Shown here: in pieces, positions 1 through 9,944 of the stretch
Numbering within the stretch: the stretch's first letter is position 1
Layout: every line of letters starts with the position of its first letter
NCBI RefSeq assembly: GCF_900115785.1
Contig: NZ_FOYS01000001.1
Coordinates: 310,001 to 374,000, forward strand
DNA: 64,000 nucleotides
Reading direction: 5' to 3'
Source of the DNA: Halogeometricum limi
GTDB lineage: Archaea > Halobacteriota > Halobacteria > Halobacteriales > Haloferacaceae
Translations under genes and position numbers: made by a program
The notes under the pieces: generated by a model
What the model was told of the DNA's origin: nothing
Database searches by the model: none
The model's input: the letters and a program-made list of their open reading frames with translations, nothing else

Positions 1-294
1 GACCGACTTCCCCTCGTCGGCGAGGAGGGGGAACGGCAGGTCGTACGACTGTTGCCACTTGGCCGTCCGTTCGGCGGGTTCGGGGACGACCGAGACGACT
101 TCCGCGTCCCGCGCCTCGAACTCGTCGTAGCGACGCTTGACCGCCTGTACCTGTCGCCGACACAGCTTACAGTAGTAGTCTCGCTGGAGCAAGAGAACGA
201 GGTAGTCGGCGTCCGAGTCGGCGGGCGAGTACGTCTCCGGACCGCGTCCGACGTTCGGCAACTCGAAGTCGAGGGGGGTCGTGGCCGTGTTCAT
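1..294 (-). CDS. Peroxiredoxin (AhpC/TSA or redoxin family), 5' part only
   Basis: The first 98 codons of a thioredoxin-fold peroxiredoxin; the gene runs off the left edge. ATG is at 292-294. The N-terminus has the usual lead-in [10 protein letters not shown], then a beta-strand [19 protein letters not shown] with a CxxC pair at about residues 43-46, followed by a helix and the strand [10 protein letters not shown]. In this family the first Cys is the peroxidatic or redox-active one that reduces peroxides in the cytoplasm. CxxC at that place is more thioredoxin-like than the single Cys of classical AhpC, so a disulfide reductase role is possible. The C-terminal half is not visible. Confidence 0.8.
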   Translation of the reverse strand, partial: MNTATTPLDFELPNVGRGPETYSPADSDADYLVLLLQRDYYCKLCRRQVQAVKRRYDEFEARDAEVVSVVPEPAERTAKWQQSYDLPFPLLADEGKSV

Positions 295-371
295 ACGTTC
301 ACGAAACGCTGAACGTTGAAGAACGTCCTCCGGGAGTGCGTCCGCGGTACCAGACTCCGGACCGGTCGCGC

Positions 372-578
372 TTACGGCGCGCCGCCCTTTATCAGGCGAA
401 GCACCTTCACGCGGTCGACTTCGACGGGTTGGTCCTCGGGGACGGGCGACCCGTCGACGAGGACGGACACCTCGTGCGGACTGAGGTCGACGGCGCGGAC
501 GAGGTCGGCGTAGGTGCCGTCGTCGTCCACCGAGACGTCGTGCGTCTCCTCGCCGACGACTTCGACGGTGACGTGCAT
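372..578 (-). CDS. samp2: Small archaeal modifier protein SAMP2 (ubiquitin-like, MoaD/ThiS fold)
   Basis: A 68-residue beta-grasp protein starting [16 protein letters not shown] and ending [10 protein letters not shown]. From memory it is very close to Haloferax volcanii SAMP2, which is conjugated to lysines of target proteins by the E1-like enzyme UbaA and also supplies sulfur for tRNA thiolation. The ATG at 576-578 gives the standard N-terminus; a longer in-frame reading upstream overlaps rfc on the other strand and is not needed. The oddity is two residues, Ala-Pro, after the functional Gly-Gly. They would have to be removed before adenylation. It is divergent from rfc, 120 bp away. Confidence 0.93.
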   Translation of the reverse strand: MHVTVEVVGEETHDVSVDDDGTYADLVRAVDLSPHEVSVLVDGSPVPEDQPVEVDRVKVLRLIKGGAP

Positions 579-698
579 ACCGTCTCTCGCCGCGGCGGCG
601 GTTTCTCCGTTTCGCTCTGCGCCTCCGACGACTCGCTTCGCCGACGGTCCGAGACGCAACGCGGGTGCTTTATCACTCGCCGGGACCGTGAACAGCGT

Positions 699-1685
699 AT
701 GAGCGAGGCCGCGGACGCGGAGGACGCCCCCACGGGTCGCGAAATCTGGATCGAGAAGTACCGACCGCAGACGCTGGACGACGTGTACGGCCAAGGCGAC
801 ATCGTCGGCCGTCTCCGGTCGTACATCGAACAGGACGACCTGCCCCACCTGCTCTTTGCAGGACCCGCGGGCGTCGGGAAGACGACTTCCGCGACGGCCA
901 TCGCCCGCGCCGTCTACGGCGACGACTGGCGCGGCAACTTCCTCGAACTGAACGCCTCGGACGAACGCGGTATCGACGTGGTGCGCGACCGAATCAAGAA
1001 CTTCGCGCGGTCCTCGTTCGGCGGGTACGACTACCGCATCATCTTCTTGGACGAGGCGGACTCGCTGACCTCGGACGCGCAGTCCGCCCTCCGCCGGACG
1101 ATGGAGCAGTTCTCCGACAACACGCGCTTCATCCTCTCGTGTAACTACTCCTCGAAGATTATCGACCCCATCCAGTCGCGGTGTGCGGTGTTCCGGTTCT
1201 CACCGCTCGGCGACGACGCCGTGCGCGAACAGGTGAGAGACATCGCCGCGGCCGAGGACATCGAACTCACCGAAGACGGCCTCGACGCCCTCGTCTACGC
1301 CGCCGGCGGCGACATGCGCCGCGCCATCAACTCCCTGCAGGCCGCGGCGACGACGGGCGACGTCGTCGACGAGGAGGCCGTCTACCTCATCACCTCGACG
1401 GCGCGACCCGAAGACATCGAGGAGATGGTCCAGTCGGCCATCGACGGCGAGTTCCTCGCCGCGCGGTCGAAACTGGAGACGCTCCTCGTGGACACGGGAA
1501 TGGCCGGCGGCGACATCATCGACCAACTCCACCGCTCGGTGTGGGACTTCGAGTTGGACGAACGCGCGACCGTTCGACTGATGGAACGCATCGGCGAGGC
1601 GGACTACCGCATCACCGAGGGCGCGAACGAGCAGGTCCAGTTGGAAGCGTTGCTCGCGTCGCTGGCCGCCGCGAGCGAGAACTGA
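699..1685 (+). CDS. rfcA: Replication factor C small subunit (clamp loader AAA+ ATPase)
   Basis: A 328-residue clamp-loader subunit that, with the large subunit, opens and loads the PCNA ring on primer-template DNA using ATP. Visible motifs: Walker A GPAGVGKT at 55-62, Walker B IIFLDEAD around 114-121, sensor 1 LSCNYSSK near 147-153, and the arginine-finger SRC box at 160-162. The C-terminal collar follows. Start: ATG at 699 gives [11 protein letters not shown], the usual acidic N-terminus; the open frame upstream is non-homologous. Many haloarchaeal RFC genes carry inteins, but this one is uninterrupted. Confidence 0.97.
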   Translation: MSEAADAEDAPTGREIWIEKYRPQTLDDVYGQGDIVGRLRSYIEQDDLPHLLFAGPAGVGKTTSATAIARAVYGDDWRGNFLELNASDERGIDVVRDRIKNFARSSFGGYDYRIIFLDEADSLTSDAQSALRRTMEQFSDNTRFILSCNYSSKIIDPIQSRCAVFRFSPLGDDAVREQVRDIAAAEDIELTEDGLDALVYAAGGDMRRAINSLQAAATTGDVVDEEAVYLITSTARPEDIEEMVQSAIDGEFLAARSKLETLLVDTGMAGGDIIDQLHRSVWDFELDERATVRLMERIGEADYRITEGANEQVQLEALLASLAAASEN

Positions 1686-1740
1686 CCCGCGCCGCCCGCC
1701 CTACTCGCATCGCCCGACACCGGACGCCCTTCTCTCGGTC

Positions 1741-4035
1741 TCAGTCCACGTCGAACTCGAAGCGCGCGCCGCCCGACGCCGACTCCGTCACCGACACCGA
1801 CCACCCGTGGGCGTCGGCGATGCGCGAGACGATGGCGAGTCCGTAGCCGATGCCGTCGTCGCCGGTGGTCTCGCCGGGTTCGAAGACGGCGTCGCGTCGG
1901 TCGGCCGCGATTCCCGGCCCGTCGTCCGCGACGAAGAAGCCCGTCTCGGTGGACCCGACGGTGACGGTGACGTCGTCGCCGGACGGTGGGTTCGCGGACT
2001 CGCAGTCCGCGGCGTCATCGGACTGCGTCCGGTTGCCCGTGGAACCGTGTTCCACGGCGTTCCGAAAGAGGTTACCGAACAGTTCGGCGAGGCGGTCGAC
2101 GTCCGCCTCGACGGTCCTCGTCGCTTCCGTCTCCAACGCCGCACGCGTCGTCTCGACGGTTCCCCACGCCTGCCGTGCGACCGAGACCACGTCCACGGTG
2201 TCCGTCTCGCCGACGACTTCGCCCTGTCTGGCCAGCGAGAGCAGGTCGTCGATGAGTTGTTCCATCTGGTCCAGCGCGTCGGCGACCGTCTCGAACGACT
2301 CCGTCCGGTCCATCTCGCGGCCGAGTTCGAGGTGTCCCTGCGCGACGGCGAGGGGGTTCCGCAGGTCGTGGCTCACGATGTTGGCGAACTCCTCTAACCG
2401 CTCGTTCTGCTGTTCTAACTCGGCTTCGCGCCGCTTTCGCTCCGTGATGTCCGTGTAGAGGGCGTAGCCGGAGTCGTCGGTGCCGTCGGTCTCCAGTGGG
2501 ACGACGTCGAGGATGTAGTCGCGGACGTCACCGTCCGCGAGACGCCGTACTTCGCCTCTGTAGCTCTCGCCGTCGGCGACGCGTAACTCCGGCGGGTCGT
2601 CGTCCTCCGGAGGGACGAGTTCGTCGACGACGTCCTCGCCGACGACGTCGACGGCGCGGCAGTCGAACTGCGACTCGAACGCGCGGTTGACGTTCCGGGC
2701 GTGTGCGCCGCCGGACGCCGTGTCGACCTCGTAGAGGACGGCGGCGTCCGAGACGTGGTCGAAGAGCGCCGTCGACCGGTCGCGTTCGTCTCTGAGGTCG
2801 CCTTCGGCGCGAATCCGTTCGGCCGTCACGGCGACGTGCGCCATCAGCACCTCCGTGAGTTCGGCGTCCGCCTCCGAGAACGCCTCGGGAGTGTACGCGG
2901 CGGCTTGAAACACGGCGAAGTCGCCGATGGCGACGCTCAGCCCGGAGCGATACGTCGTCTTCACCGGGTCGGCGTCGTCGGCCTCGGCCATGTCCCTGAT
3001 GAGTCGAGTCTCGCCGGTTCGGTAGACGTCGGCGGCGACGCCGCCCTCTTCGAGGGGCTTGACTTCCGCGCCGTCGTCGGGGAACCCCTCGGACATCGCG
3101 GCGGGACAGATAGCCCCGTCTTCGACGATACCGACGTAGCTCAGGTCGAACGAGAGAATCTCGTCGGTGATGGCGACGGTTCGCTCGAACAGTTCGTCGA
3201 GGTCGGTGACGGCGGCGAGTTCGACGGTGCCCCGGTGCAGTGCCTCCACGCGACTGCGACTCTCGCGGAGCGCGTTCTCCGATTCGATTCGGGCGGCCGT
3301 CTCGGCGGTGTAAGAGACCAGCAGTTCCGCCAACTGGCGGTCCGTCTCGTCGTACGCGTTCACCTCCGTCGAGATGGCCTGGAACACGCCGATGTCGCCG
3401 ATGGGGACGCTGATGGCGGACCGGAACTCGTCTCTGCCCGGCTTGGCCGTCTCGTCCGTGCGGACGTCGTTGACGAGGTGCGGCCGTCCCGTCTGGTACG
3501 TCTTCCCGAGGATGCCCTTGTCCAGCGGAATCAGTTCGTCGTCGCCGTAGTCGCCGTCGCTCGCGCGGACGCGGAAGCCGCCGCCGACGTCGATACACAC
3601 GGAGGAGTTGTCGAACGCGAGGATTCGGTCGGCGATGTCGATGGTTCGGTCGAACAGTTCGGCCGTCGTCTTCGCGGAGATGAGCGCCGAACTCCCCTCG
3701 TAGAGTCGTCTGAGTCGCGTCTCTCGGTCGGGGGAGTGGTCCGCGCGTGCGAGAATCCACCGCAACTGGGTCCGGAGTGCGTCGTCGTCGCCCTCGCGGA
3801 CGAACGCCTCGAAGCGTTCGGGATGGAGGACGTCCGCGGGGTCACAGTCGGCGTAACAGAGGGCGGGGACGTCGTCGTCCACCTCGCACGCCGGGTCCGT
3901 GACGACCACCACGTCGACGGAACGGCTCCCGTCTTCGACGGTCAGCGTCGTCGCCGGTGTCTGGAAATCGAGCGCTTCGCCTCCGCTCCCGTCCGAACCG
4001 TCGACGGCGAATCGCGCTTGTTCTCTTCCTCGCAC
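1741..4035 (-). CDS. Cytoplasmic sensor histidine kinase (GAF-GAF-PAS-HisKA-HATPase_c)
   Basis: A 764-residue signalling kinase. In order: about 100 N-terminal residues that look like a degenerate receiver or linker, GAF at about 110-255, GAF at 265-410, PAS at 420-535 ending in the TDITERKRRE linker, HisKA with the phospho-accepting His556 in VSHDLRN, and HATPase_c with the N box around 655-662, DDGPGI at 704-709 and GYGLAI at 730-735. There are no membrane segments, so it probably senses an intracellular or freely diffusing signal such as redox state or light. Start is GTG at 4035, with a TATA-like stretch 25-33 bases upstream, consistent with a leaderless transcript. No partner regulator is adjacent. 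Confidence 0.92.
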   Translation of the reverse strand: MRGREQARFAVDGSDGSGGEALDFQTPATTLTVEDGSRSVDVVVVTDPACEVDDDVPALCYADCDPADVLHPERFEAFVREGDDDALRTQLRWILARADHSPDRETRLRRLYEGSSALISAKTTAELFDRTIDIADRILAFDNSSVCIDVGGGFRVRASDGDYGDDELIPLDKGILGKTYQTGRPHLVNDVRTDETAKPGRDEFRSAISVPIGDIGVFQAISTEVNAYDETDRQLAELLVSYTAETAARIESENALRESRSRVEALHRGTVELAAVTDLDELFERTVAITDEILSFDLSYVGIVEDGAICPAAMSEGFPDDGAEVKPLEEGGVAADVYRTGETRLIRDMAEADDADPVKTTYRSGLSVAIGDFAVFQAAAYTPEAFSEADAELTEVLMAHVAVTAERIRAEGDLRDERDRSTALFDHVSDAAVLYEVDTASGGAHARNVNRAFESQFDCRAVDVVGEDVVDELVPPEDDDPPELRVADGESYRGEVRRLADGDVRDYILDVVPLETDGTDDSGYALYTDITERKRREAELEQQNERLEEFANIVSHDLRNPLAVAQGHLELGREMDRTESFETVADALDQMEQLIDDLLSLARQGEVVGETDTVDVVSVARQAWGTVETTRAALETEATRTVEADVDRLAELFGNLFRNAVEHGSTGNRTQSDDAADCESANPPSGDDVTVTVGSTETGFFVADDGPGIAADRRDAVFEPGETTGDDGIGYGLAIVSRIADAHGWSVSVTESASGGARFEFDVD

Positions 4036-4059
4036 GGCAATCTGACTAAGGAATATTCA

Positions 4060-4068
4060 GGATTCATA
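4060..4068 (-). promoter_or_regulatory. TATA box for the GAF/PAS histidine kinase
   Basis: On the minus strand the bases read TATTATATG, 25-33 nt upstream of the GTG start at 4035. This is the spacing expected for a leaderless haloarchaeal transcript. The surroundings are G+C rich, so the AT patch stands out. Confidence 0.6.
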
Positions 4069-4131
4069 TAATAGTTGCGGCACGTTCTCCCGGAACGTGT
4101 CGCCGTCTCGCACGGACGCGGGCGGGCGGTC

Positions 4132-4620
4132 TCAGTTCAGCACCCAGAACCGGTAGTTCAGAAGCGTCGCGAACGACACCCACGCCAGGTAGGGGAGCAT
4201 GAGCGCCGCCGCGCGGCGGTCGATGCGGGCGAACAGTCCCGTCACGACGACGATGGCCGCCAGGAGGGGAACGATGACGACGAGGCCGTACAGCGGCGAC
4301 TGGAGGCCGAAGAACGCCAGCGACCACGCGACGTTGAGGACGAGGTGGCCGAGGAAGGCGTACAGCGCGACGTTCGCGCGCGGGTGCGACGACCGAGAGA
4401 CGAGAAACGCCGCCGTCCCCATGAGGGCGTACAGCGTCGTCCAGACGGGGCCGAACACCCAGTTCGGCGGTGCGAACGCCGGTTGCACGAGCGTCGTGTA
4501 CCACGTCTGTACCGCCGACGCCGTCGCGACGCCGCCGAGTACTCCGGCCAGTTCCGACAGGACGACCCACGCCACCCACTCGACGGCGGGGCGACGCCGA
4601 ATCGACGAACGAATCTCCAT
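4132..4620 (-). CDS. TspO/MBR family membrane protein
   Basis: A 162-residue five-helix membrane protein. Hallmarks of the TspO family are PAFAPPNWVFGPVWTTLYALMG after helix 1, the helix LNVAWSLAFFGLQSPLYGL, and the C-terminal YLAWVSFATLLNYRFWVLN with the W/N pattern of the cholesterol/porphyrin-binding family. TspO proteins bind tetrapyrroles and take part in porphyrin or oxygen-related signalling in bacteria; the archaeal substrate is unknown. The ATG at 4618-4620 (MEIRSSIRRRP) places the first helix at about residue 12; an upstream in-frame ATG at 4720-4722 would add a non-homologous, Arg-rich tail. It lies upstream of the histidine kinase on the same strand. Confidence 0.93.
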   Translation of the reverse strand: MEIRSSIRRRPAVEWVAWVVLSELAGVLGGVATASAVQTWYTTLVQPAFAPPNWVFGPVWTTLYALMGTAAFLVSRSSHPRANVALYAFLGHLVLNVAWSLAFFGLQSPLYGLVVIVPLLAAIVVVTGLFARIDRRAAALMLPYLAWVSFATLLNYRFWVLN

Positions 4621-4731
4621 GCGAGAGGAGACGCGCGGGACGATGGTAGCAGTGTCGGTGGTCGCGAGGGACCGTGTCGGTGGTCGCGCACGACCCCGAA
4701 ATCGACGGTCAGTGTCCCGCACACCCGGAAC

Positions 4732-4740
4732 TGTTTTACC
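4732..4740 (+). promoter_or_regulatory. Probable TATA element for alaS
   Basis: The bases GTTTTACCC lie 24-32 nt ahead of the alaS ATG at 4764, matching leaderless spacing. No Shine-Dalgarno sequence precedes the ATG. Confidence 0.45.
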
Positions 4741-4763
4741 CGACGGTGGGTCAATCTGGGGTA

Positions 4764-7532
4764 ATGAGCGAACTCGAAGAGGAGTACCGCCTCGACTATT
4801 TCGAGGAGGAGGGCTTCTACCGGAAGCAGTGTCCCGTGACGGACGCGTACTTCTGGACGCGAGACCCCGACCGCGAGACGTGCGGTGAACCGCCCGCGGA
4901 CGACTACTCCTTCATCGACAACCCCGGTTTCGACGAGGAGTACACGCTCGAAGAGATGCGCGAGAAGTTCCTCTCTTTCTTCGAGGAACACGGTCACGAG
5001 CGAATCGAACCCTACCCGGTCGCGGCGAACCGCTGGCGCGACGACGTGCTCTTGACGCAGGCGTCTATCTACGACTTCCAGCCGCTCGTCACCAGCGGAC
5101 AGACGCCGCCGCCGGCGAACCCGCTGACCATCTCACAGCCCTGCATCCGGATGCAAGACATCGACAACGTCGGCAAGACGGGCCGACACACGATGGCGTT
5201 CGAGATGATGGCGCACCACGCGTTCAACGCGCGCGAGGAGGTGGGCGACGAGTACGCCTACTCCGGCGAGGTGTACTGGAAGGACGAGACGGTCGAACTC
5301 TGCGACCAGTTCTTCGAGTCGATGGGCGCGGACGTCTCCGAGATAACGTACATCGAGGACCCATGGGTCGGCGGCGGCAACGCCGGTCCGGCGTTCGAGG
5401 TGCTCTACCGCGGCGCCGAACTCGCCACGCTCGTCTTCATGTCGATGGAACAGGACCCCGAGGGCGAGTACGAGATGAAAGACGGCAACCGGTACTCGCC
5501 GATGGACACCTACATCGTCGACACCGGCTACGGACTCGAACGCTGGGCGTGGGTGTCGCAGGGCACCGCCACCGTCTACGAGGCGGTGTACCCCGACATG
5601 ATACAGTTCTTGAAAGAGAACGCGGGCGTCTCCATGACCGACGAGGAGGAGGAACTCGTCCACCGCGCCGCGAAACTCTCGGGCTACCTCGACATCGACG
5701 AAGTCGACGACGTGTACGAGGCGCGCGTCGGCATCGCCGACGAACTCGGCGTCGACGCCGAGGAACTCACCAGTCTCCTGCGGCCCCTCGAAGACATCTA
5801 CGCCATCGCGGACCACTGCCGAACGCTCGCGTACATGTTCGGCGACGGCATCGTCCCCTCGAACGTCGGGACGGGCTACCTCGCCCGAATGGTGCTTCGC
5901 CGGACGAAGCGACTGGTCGACAACGTCGGCGTCGACGCGCCCCTCGACGAACTGGTGGACATGCAGGCCGAGCGTCTCGACTACCAGAACCGAGACACCA
6001 TCCGCGACATCGTCCGCACCGAGGAGCGAAAGTACCGCGAGACGCTCGAACGCGGGACGCGGCGGGTGGAGTCGCTGGCCGACGAGTACGCCGACTCCGA
6101 CGAGTCGATTCCGCTGGACGACCTGGTGGAACTGTACGACAGCCACGGCATCCAACCCGACATGGTGCGCGACATCGCCGAGGCGCGCGGTGCCACCGTC
6201 GACGTCCCGGACAACTTCTACTCGCTCGTCGCGGACCGACACGAGGGCGAGGGGGCGTCCGAGGCGGCCGAAGAACGCGAGGAGCGACTCGCGGACCTGC
6301 CCGACACGGAGAAACTCTACTACGACGACCAGGAGCGAACCGAGTTCGAGGCCGTCGTCCTGGACGTCATCGAACGCGAGGAGGGCTTCGACGTCGTCTT
6401 GGACCAGACGATGTTCTACCCCGAGGGCGGCGGCCAACCCGCCGACCACGGGACGCTCTCGACGGACGACGCGACGGTGCAAGTCACCGACGTACAGATT
6501 CGCGACGGCGTCGTCCTGCACCGGGCGGACGCCGACCCCGGAAAGGGGGAGTTCGTCCGCGGGCAACTCGACGTGGAACGCCGCCGTCGACTGATGCGAC
6601 ACCACACGGCGACGCACGTCGTCGGACACGCCGCCCGGCGCGTCCTCGGCGACCACGTCCGTCAGGCCGGCGCGCAGAAGGGCACCGACCGCGCCCGCTT
6701 CGACATCACCCACTACGAGCGAATCTCGCGCGAGGAGGTCAAACGGATAGAACAGGTCGCAAACGACATCGTGATGCAGAACCTCGCGGTGAAACAGGAG
6801 TGGCCGGACCGTCACGAGGCCCAGGAGAAGTACGGTTTCGACCTGTATCAGGGCGGTATCCCGCCGGGACGGAACATCCGCGTCATCACCGTCGGGTCCG
6901 ACGTGCAGGCCTGCGGCGGAACGCACGTCAGGCGGACGGGCGACATCGGAGCCATCAAGATTCTGACGACCGAACCCGTCCAGGACGGTATCGAGCGCAT
7001 CGTCTTCGCCGCCGGTGACGCCGCCATCTCGGCGACGCAGGCCACCGAGGATTCGCTGTACGAGGCGGCGTCCGTCCTCGACGTGACTCCCGAGGACGTG
7101 CCCGCGACGGCCGAGCGGTTCTTCACCGAGTGGAAGGACCGAGGAAAGACCATCGACCGACTGAAGTCCGAACTCGCGGAGGCGCGCGCCGCCGCCGAGA
7201 CGGAGGAGATAGACATCGACGGGACGCCGGCCGTCGTCCAGCGACTGGACGGGGACGCCGACGAACTCCGCGCGACGGCCAACGCCATCGTCGACGAGGG
7301 GAAAGTCGCCGTTCTCGGGTCTGCGGCGGGCGGAAGCGCCCAGTTCGTCGTCGGCGTGCCCGACGGCGTGAGTATCAACGCGGGCGAAGTCGTCGGCGAA
7401 CTCGCCGGACGCGTCGGCGGCGGCGGCGGCGGCCCGCCGGACTTCGCACAGGGCGGCGGCCCGGACGTCGACGCTCTCGACGACGTCCTCGAAGAGACGC
7501 CGAACGTCCTCCGGCAGGTGCTGGACGCGTAG
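4764..7532 (+). CDS. alaS: Alanine--tRNA ligase
   Basis: A 922-residue archaeal-type AlaRS that charges tRNA-Ala. The N-terminus carries class II catalytic elements ([31 protein letters not shown]). The editing/SAD domain has HHTATH near 612-617 and CGGTH near 716, whose His and Cys residues bind zinc and remove Ser or Gly mischarged onto tRNA-Ala. The C-terminal part is a coiled coil plus DHHA1-like domain with a Gly-rich [10 protein letters not shown] stretch. The ATG at 4764 gives [13 protein letters not shown], the usual archaeal start; the longer frame from 4674 overlaps the tspO promoter region. A probable TATA element is 24-32 nt upstream. Confidence 0.97.
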   Translation: MSELEEEYRLDYFEEEGFYRKQCPVTDAYFWTRDPDRETCGEPPADDYSFIDNPGFDEEYTLEEMREKFLSFFEEHGHERIEPYPVAANRWRDDVLLTQASIYDFQPLVTSGQTPPPANPLTISQPCIRMQDIDNVGKTGRHTMAFEMMAHHAFNAREEVGDEYAYSGEVYWKDETVELCDQFFESMGADVSEITYIEDPWVGGGNAGPAFEVLYRGAELATLVFMSMEQDPEGEYEMKDGNRYSPMDTYIVDTGYGLERWAWVSQGTATVYEAVYPDMIQFLKENAGVSMTDEEEELVHRAAKLSGYLDIDEVDDVYEARVGIADELGVDAEELTSLLRPLEDIYAIADHCRTLAYMFGDGIVPSNVGTGYLARMVLRRTKRLVDNVGVDAPLDELVDMQAERLDYQNRDTIRDIVRTEERKYRETLERGTRRVESLADEYADSDESIPLDDLVELYDSHGIQPDMVRDIAEARGATVDVPDNFYSLVADRHEGEGASEAAEEREERLADLPDTEKLYYDDQERTEFEAVVLDVIEREEGFDVVLDQTMFYPEGGGQPADHGTLSTDDATVQVTDVQIRDGVVLHRADADPGKGEFVRGQLDVERRRRLMRHHTATHVVGHAARRVLGDHVRQAGAQKGTDRARFDITHYERISREEVKRIEQVANDIVMQNLAVKQEWPDRHEAQEKYGFDLYQGGIPPGRNIRVITVGSDVQACGGTHVRRTGDIGAIKILTTEPVQDGIERIVFAAGDAAISATQATEDSLYEAASVLDVTPEDVPATAERFFTEWKDRGKTIDRLKSELAEARAAAETEEIDIDGTPAVVQRLDGDADELRATANAIVDEGKVAVLGSAAGGSAQFVVGVPDGVSINAGEVVGELAGRVGGGGGGPPDFAQGGGPDVDALDDVLEETPNVLRQVLDA

Positions 7533-7641
7533 GCGCGTCCCGCCGAGGTTCGGTCTGCACTCGCTGGAATCGACGGCGAGTTCGGCCGGTTGCTGTCAGA
7601 GCAAACCTTAAGAACATCTGTTTGATTGGTTAGATAACTGT

Positions 7642-8235
7642 ATGGAGCTCTCCGACCGAGTGACCCGCGAGACGCGTGACCTCTCTTCCGTGCTCGTCCT
7701 CCGCCCGCAGTTTCGTTCCGGGACGGACGCGGCGTGCAAGCGACTGCTCGTCGGCGACGCCGACCGCGTCTCCGTCCTCGGAATCTGCTTCTCTCGTACG
7801 CCTCGCCGATGGTACGAACACTGGTCCGAGGCGCTCGGCGCTCCGCCGGAGACGGCCGCCGTCGTCACCACGCGCGACGAGTTCGGCGGCGACCCGCCCG
7901 CCGGACTCACCGTCGAAACCGTCTCCAGTCCCGCGGACCTGACCGGAATCGGGATGCAGGCGACGAAGCAGTTGACCGCGTTCGGGGAGACGGACGACGC
8001 CGTCGCCGTCTCGCTGGACTCGCTCACGCTCATGCTTCAGTACGTCTCCTTAGAGACGCTGTACCGGTTCCTCCACGTTCTCACCGGTCGAATCGACGCG
8101 CTCGACGCGACCGGACTGTTCCTGCTCGACCCGACGACGCAGGACCCGGCGACGGTGCACACGCTCAAGACGCTCTTTCACGGCGTGTTAGCGTACGACG
8201 ACGAGGCGGACGACTGGACCCTGCAGACGCAGTGA
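7642..8235 (+). CDS. Haloarchaeal conserved protein, RecA/KaiC-like fold without P-loop
   Basis: A 197-residue cytoplasmic protein. I recognise the haloarchaeal family pattern (often listed as DUF7504) but no experimental function. The C-terminal half reads VSLDSLTLMLQYVSLETLYRFLHVL and then GLFLLDPTTQDPATVHTLKTLF, which resembles the Walker B and sensor strands of KaiC/RecA-fold proteins that regulate haloarchaeal signalling genes. No GxxxxGK(S/T) is present, so ATP hydrolysis is unlikely. A CCTTAAG patch near 7604-7610 could be its TATA element. It precedes the hydrolase on the same strand with a 45-nt gap. Confidence 0.7.
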   Translation: MELSDRVTRETRDLSSVLVLRPQFRSGTDAACKRLLVGDADRVSVLGICFSRTPRRWYEHWSEALGAPPETAAVVTTRDEFGGDPPAGLTVETVSSPADLTGIGMQATKQLTAFGETDDAVAVSLDSLTLMLQYVSLETLYRFLHVLTGRIDALDATGLFLLDPTTQDPATVHTLKTLFHGVLAYDDEADDWTLQTQ

Positions 8236-8280
8236 GACCGTGTCGGTGCCGATAAGGGTGTGACTCGCCGACTGACGGGC

Positions 8281-9048
8281 ATGCCTGTGGCTACGAACGA
8301 CGGGGTCTCGTGTTACTACGAACGTGCGGGCGCGGGCGACCCGGTGGTGTTCGTCGGCGACGTGGGGTACGGCGCGTGGCAGTGGGGCTGGCAACACGCC
8401 GCCGTCGCCGGTCCGTACGAGAGCGTCGTCACCGACGTCCGCGGTGCCGGTCGGTCGGACGCCCCGCCCGGTCCGTACTCGGTTCCGGACCTCGTCTCCG
8501 ACCTCGTGAGCGTCCTCTCGGACGCCGGACTCCGCTCTGCGACCGTCGTCGGCGCGGGACTCGGCGGCCTCGTCGGACTCGAAGCGGCGCGCACGTCGGG
8601 TCGCGTGGACCGACTCGTCTGTCTCGGGTCGGGCGCGTCGGGTGCCGACCTCGACTTAGAACCGCTGTACGGGTCGCCGGAGGACCCCGAGACGCTCGAA
8701 CGCTCGCTGGAACGGGCGCTCTCCGCGGAGTTCGTCGACGCGCACCCCGACGCGGTCCGCCAGATGGTGGCGTGGCGGAGCGACGAGGACGCCGCCCGGG
8801 CGGCGTGGGAGGCGCAGGCCGCCGCCGTCGCCGACTACTCGCTCGCCGAACCGTACCGCGTGACGACGCCGACGCTCGTCGTCCACGGACTCGAAGACGC
8901 CGTCTGGCCCGCAGACCGCGGCCGCGAACTCGCCGATGCCCTCCCGCGCGGGGAGTTCGTCGGCGTCGAGGGCGCGGGACACCTCGTTCACGTCGAACGG
9001 TCGAAACCGGTGAACGACGAACTCCTCGGCTTCCTCGCGGACGCCTGA
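8281..9048 (+). CDS. Alpha/beta hydrolase-fold protein with altered nucleophile
   Basis: A 255-residue alpha/beta hydrolase. The oxyanion-hole strand, the DVRGAGRSD loop (52-60), an acid in HGLEDAVWP and a base in GAGHLVHVE are all present. The nucleophile elbow, normally G-x-S-x-G, reads VVGAGLGG (89-96), so position 93 is Gly rather than Ser. Either the protein is non-catalytic or another residue acts as nucleophile. The chosen ATG at 8281 gives MPVATNDGVSCYYE; an earlier in-frame GTG at 8260 adds seven residues. Substrate unknown. Confidence 0.85.
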   Translation: MPVATNDGVSCYYERAGAGDPVVFVGDVGYGAWQWGWQHAAVAGPYESVVTDVRGAGRSDAPPGPYSVPDLVSDLVSVLSDAGLRSATVVGAGLGGLVGLEAARTSGRVDRLVCLGSGASGADLDLEPLYGSPEDPETLERSLERALSAEFVDAHPDAVRQMVAWRSDEDAARAAWEAQAAAVADYSLAEPYRVTTPTLVVHGLEDAVWPADRGRELADALPRGEFVGVEGAGHLVHVERSKPVNDELLGFLADA

Positions 9049-9125
9049 GGAGGGGACCGACCGCGAGAGCGGCAGGACACGTCGCGAGCGCAACGCACTT
9101 TTGACCCCCCCTCGTTGCACCGATA

Positions 9126-9836
9126 ATGAGTCAGGGAGACGAGAGACTCCGGTTCGCCTTACTGGACGCCTCGCACGGCGACACGAACACCAGACGGAAC
9201 TTCCGCCGCGAACTCGACGCCGACTTGGCCGAGTTCGACGCCACCGAGGGGGAACTCCCCTCGCACTTCGACTTCGACGGCGTCGTCGTCACCGGGTCGC
9301 GCGCGTCGGTGTACTGGGACGAGGCGTGGATCCCACCGCTCGTGACGTACGTCCGCGACGCCGCAGAACGCGACGTTCCGATTCTCGGCGTCTGTTACGG
9401 CCATCAGGTCGTCGCCACCGCCCTCGGCGGTCAGGTCGCCGATATGGGCGAGTACGAAATCGGCTACCGCGAGGTGTCGCAGACGGCGGACAGCGAACTG
9501 TTCGAGGGAATCGGCGACTCCTTCCTCGTCTTCACGACGCACTCGGACGCCGTCACCGAACTGCCCGAGGGGGCCGAACTCCTCGCGGAGAACGAGTACG
9601 GCGTCCACGCCTTCCGAAAGGGCCACGCGTGGGGCGTCCAGTTCCACCCCGAGTACGACACGACCACCGCCGAAGCCGTCACGAAGGGGAAAGACCTGCC
9701 CGACGAACGCATCCGGTCGGTGCTGGACGGCATCAACGCGGAGAACTACGACGCTGCCTGCGAGGCCAAGCAGTTGTTCGACAACTTCGTCGCCTACGCG
9801 CGTCGCGTCCGCGCCGACGCCGAAGCGGCGGCCTGA
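9126..9836 (+). CDS. Class I glutamine amidotransferase-like protein
   Basis: A 236-residue stand-alone GATase1 domain. The triad is visible: Cys90 in GVCYGHQ, and His174 and Glu176 in VQFHPEYD. Such free GATases resemble the glutaminase half of GMP synthase and may hydrolyse gamma-glutamyl amides or supply ammonia to an unlinked partner. No synthetase partner is adjacent, so the acceptor is unknown. ATG at 9126, 77 nt after the hydrolase. Confidence 0.9.
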   Translation: MSQGDERLRFALLDASHGDTNTRRNFRRELDADLAEFDATEGELPSHFDFDGVVVTGSRASVYWDEAWIPPLVTYVRDAAERDVPILGVCYGHQVVATALGGQVADMGEYEIGYREVSQTADSELFEGIGDSFLVFTTHSDAVTELPEGAELLAENEYGVHAFRKGHAWGVQFHPEYDTTTAEAVTKGKDLPDERIRSVLDGINAENYDAACEAKQLFDNFVAYARRVRADAEAAA

Positions 9837-9944
9837 CCGTTCCCGCCTCTGGAGCCGACTCCGTCTCCGTTGCCGCCTCCGCGACGCCCGCGTCTCCCGC
9901 GACCGAACGAACACCTTTTGTCGCCGTGCGACCGAGCAACCTTC

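Noticed and set aside
372-848. Longer SAMP2 reading frame of 158 codons
   Set aside because: The extra N-terminal part overlaps rfc in antisense and has no homology; the 68-residue form is the standard protein.
2701-4071. A 456-codon open frame on the plus strand opposite the histidine kinase
   Set aside because: Its translation is Val/Asp/Arg-rich without any domain, and the minus strand holds a complete GAF/PAS/kinase. High G+C creates long antisense open frames.
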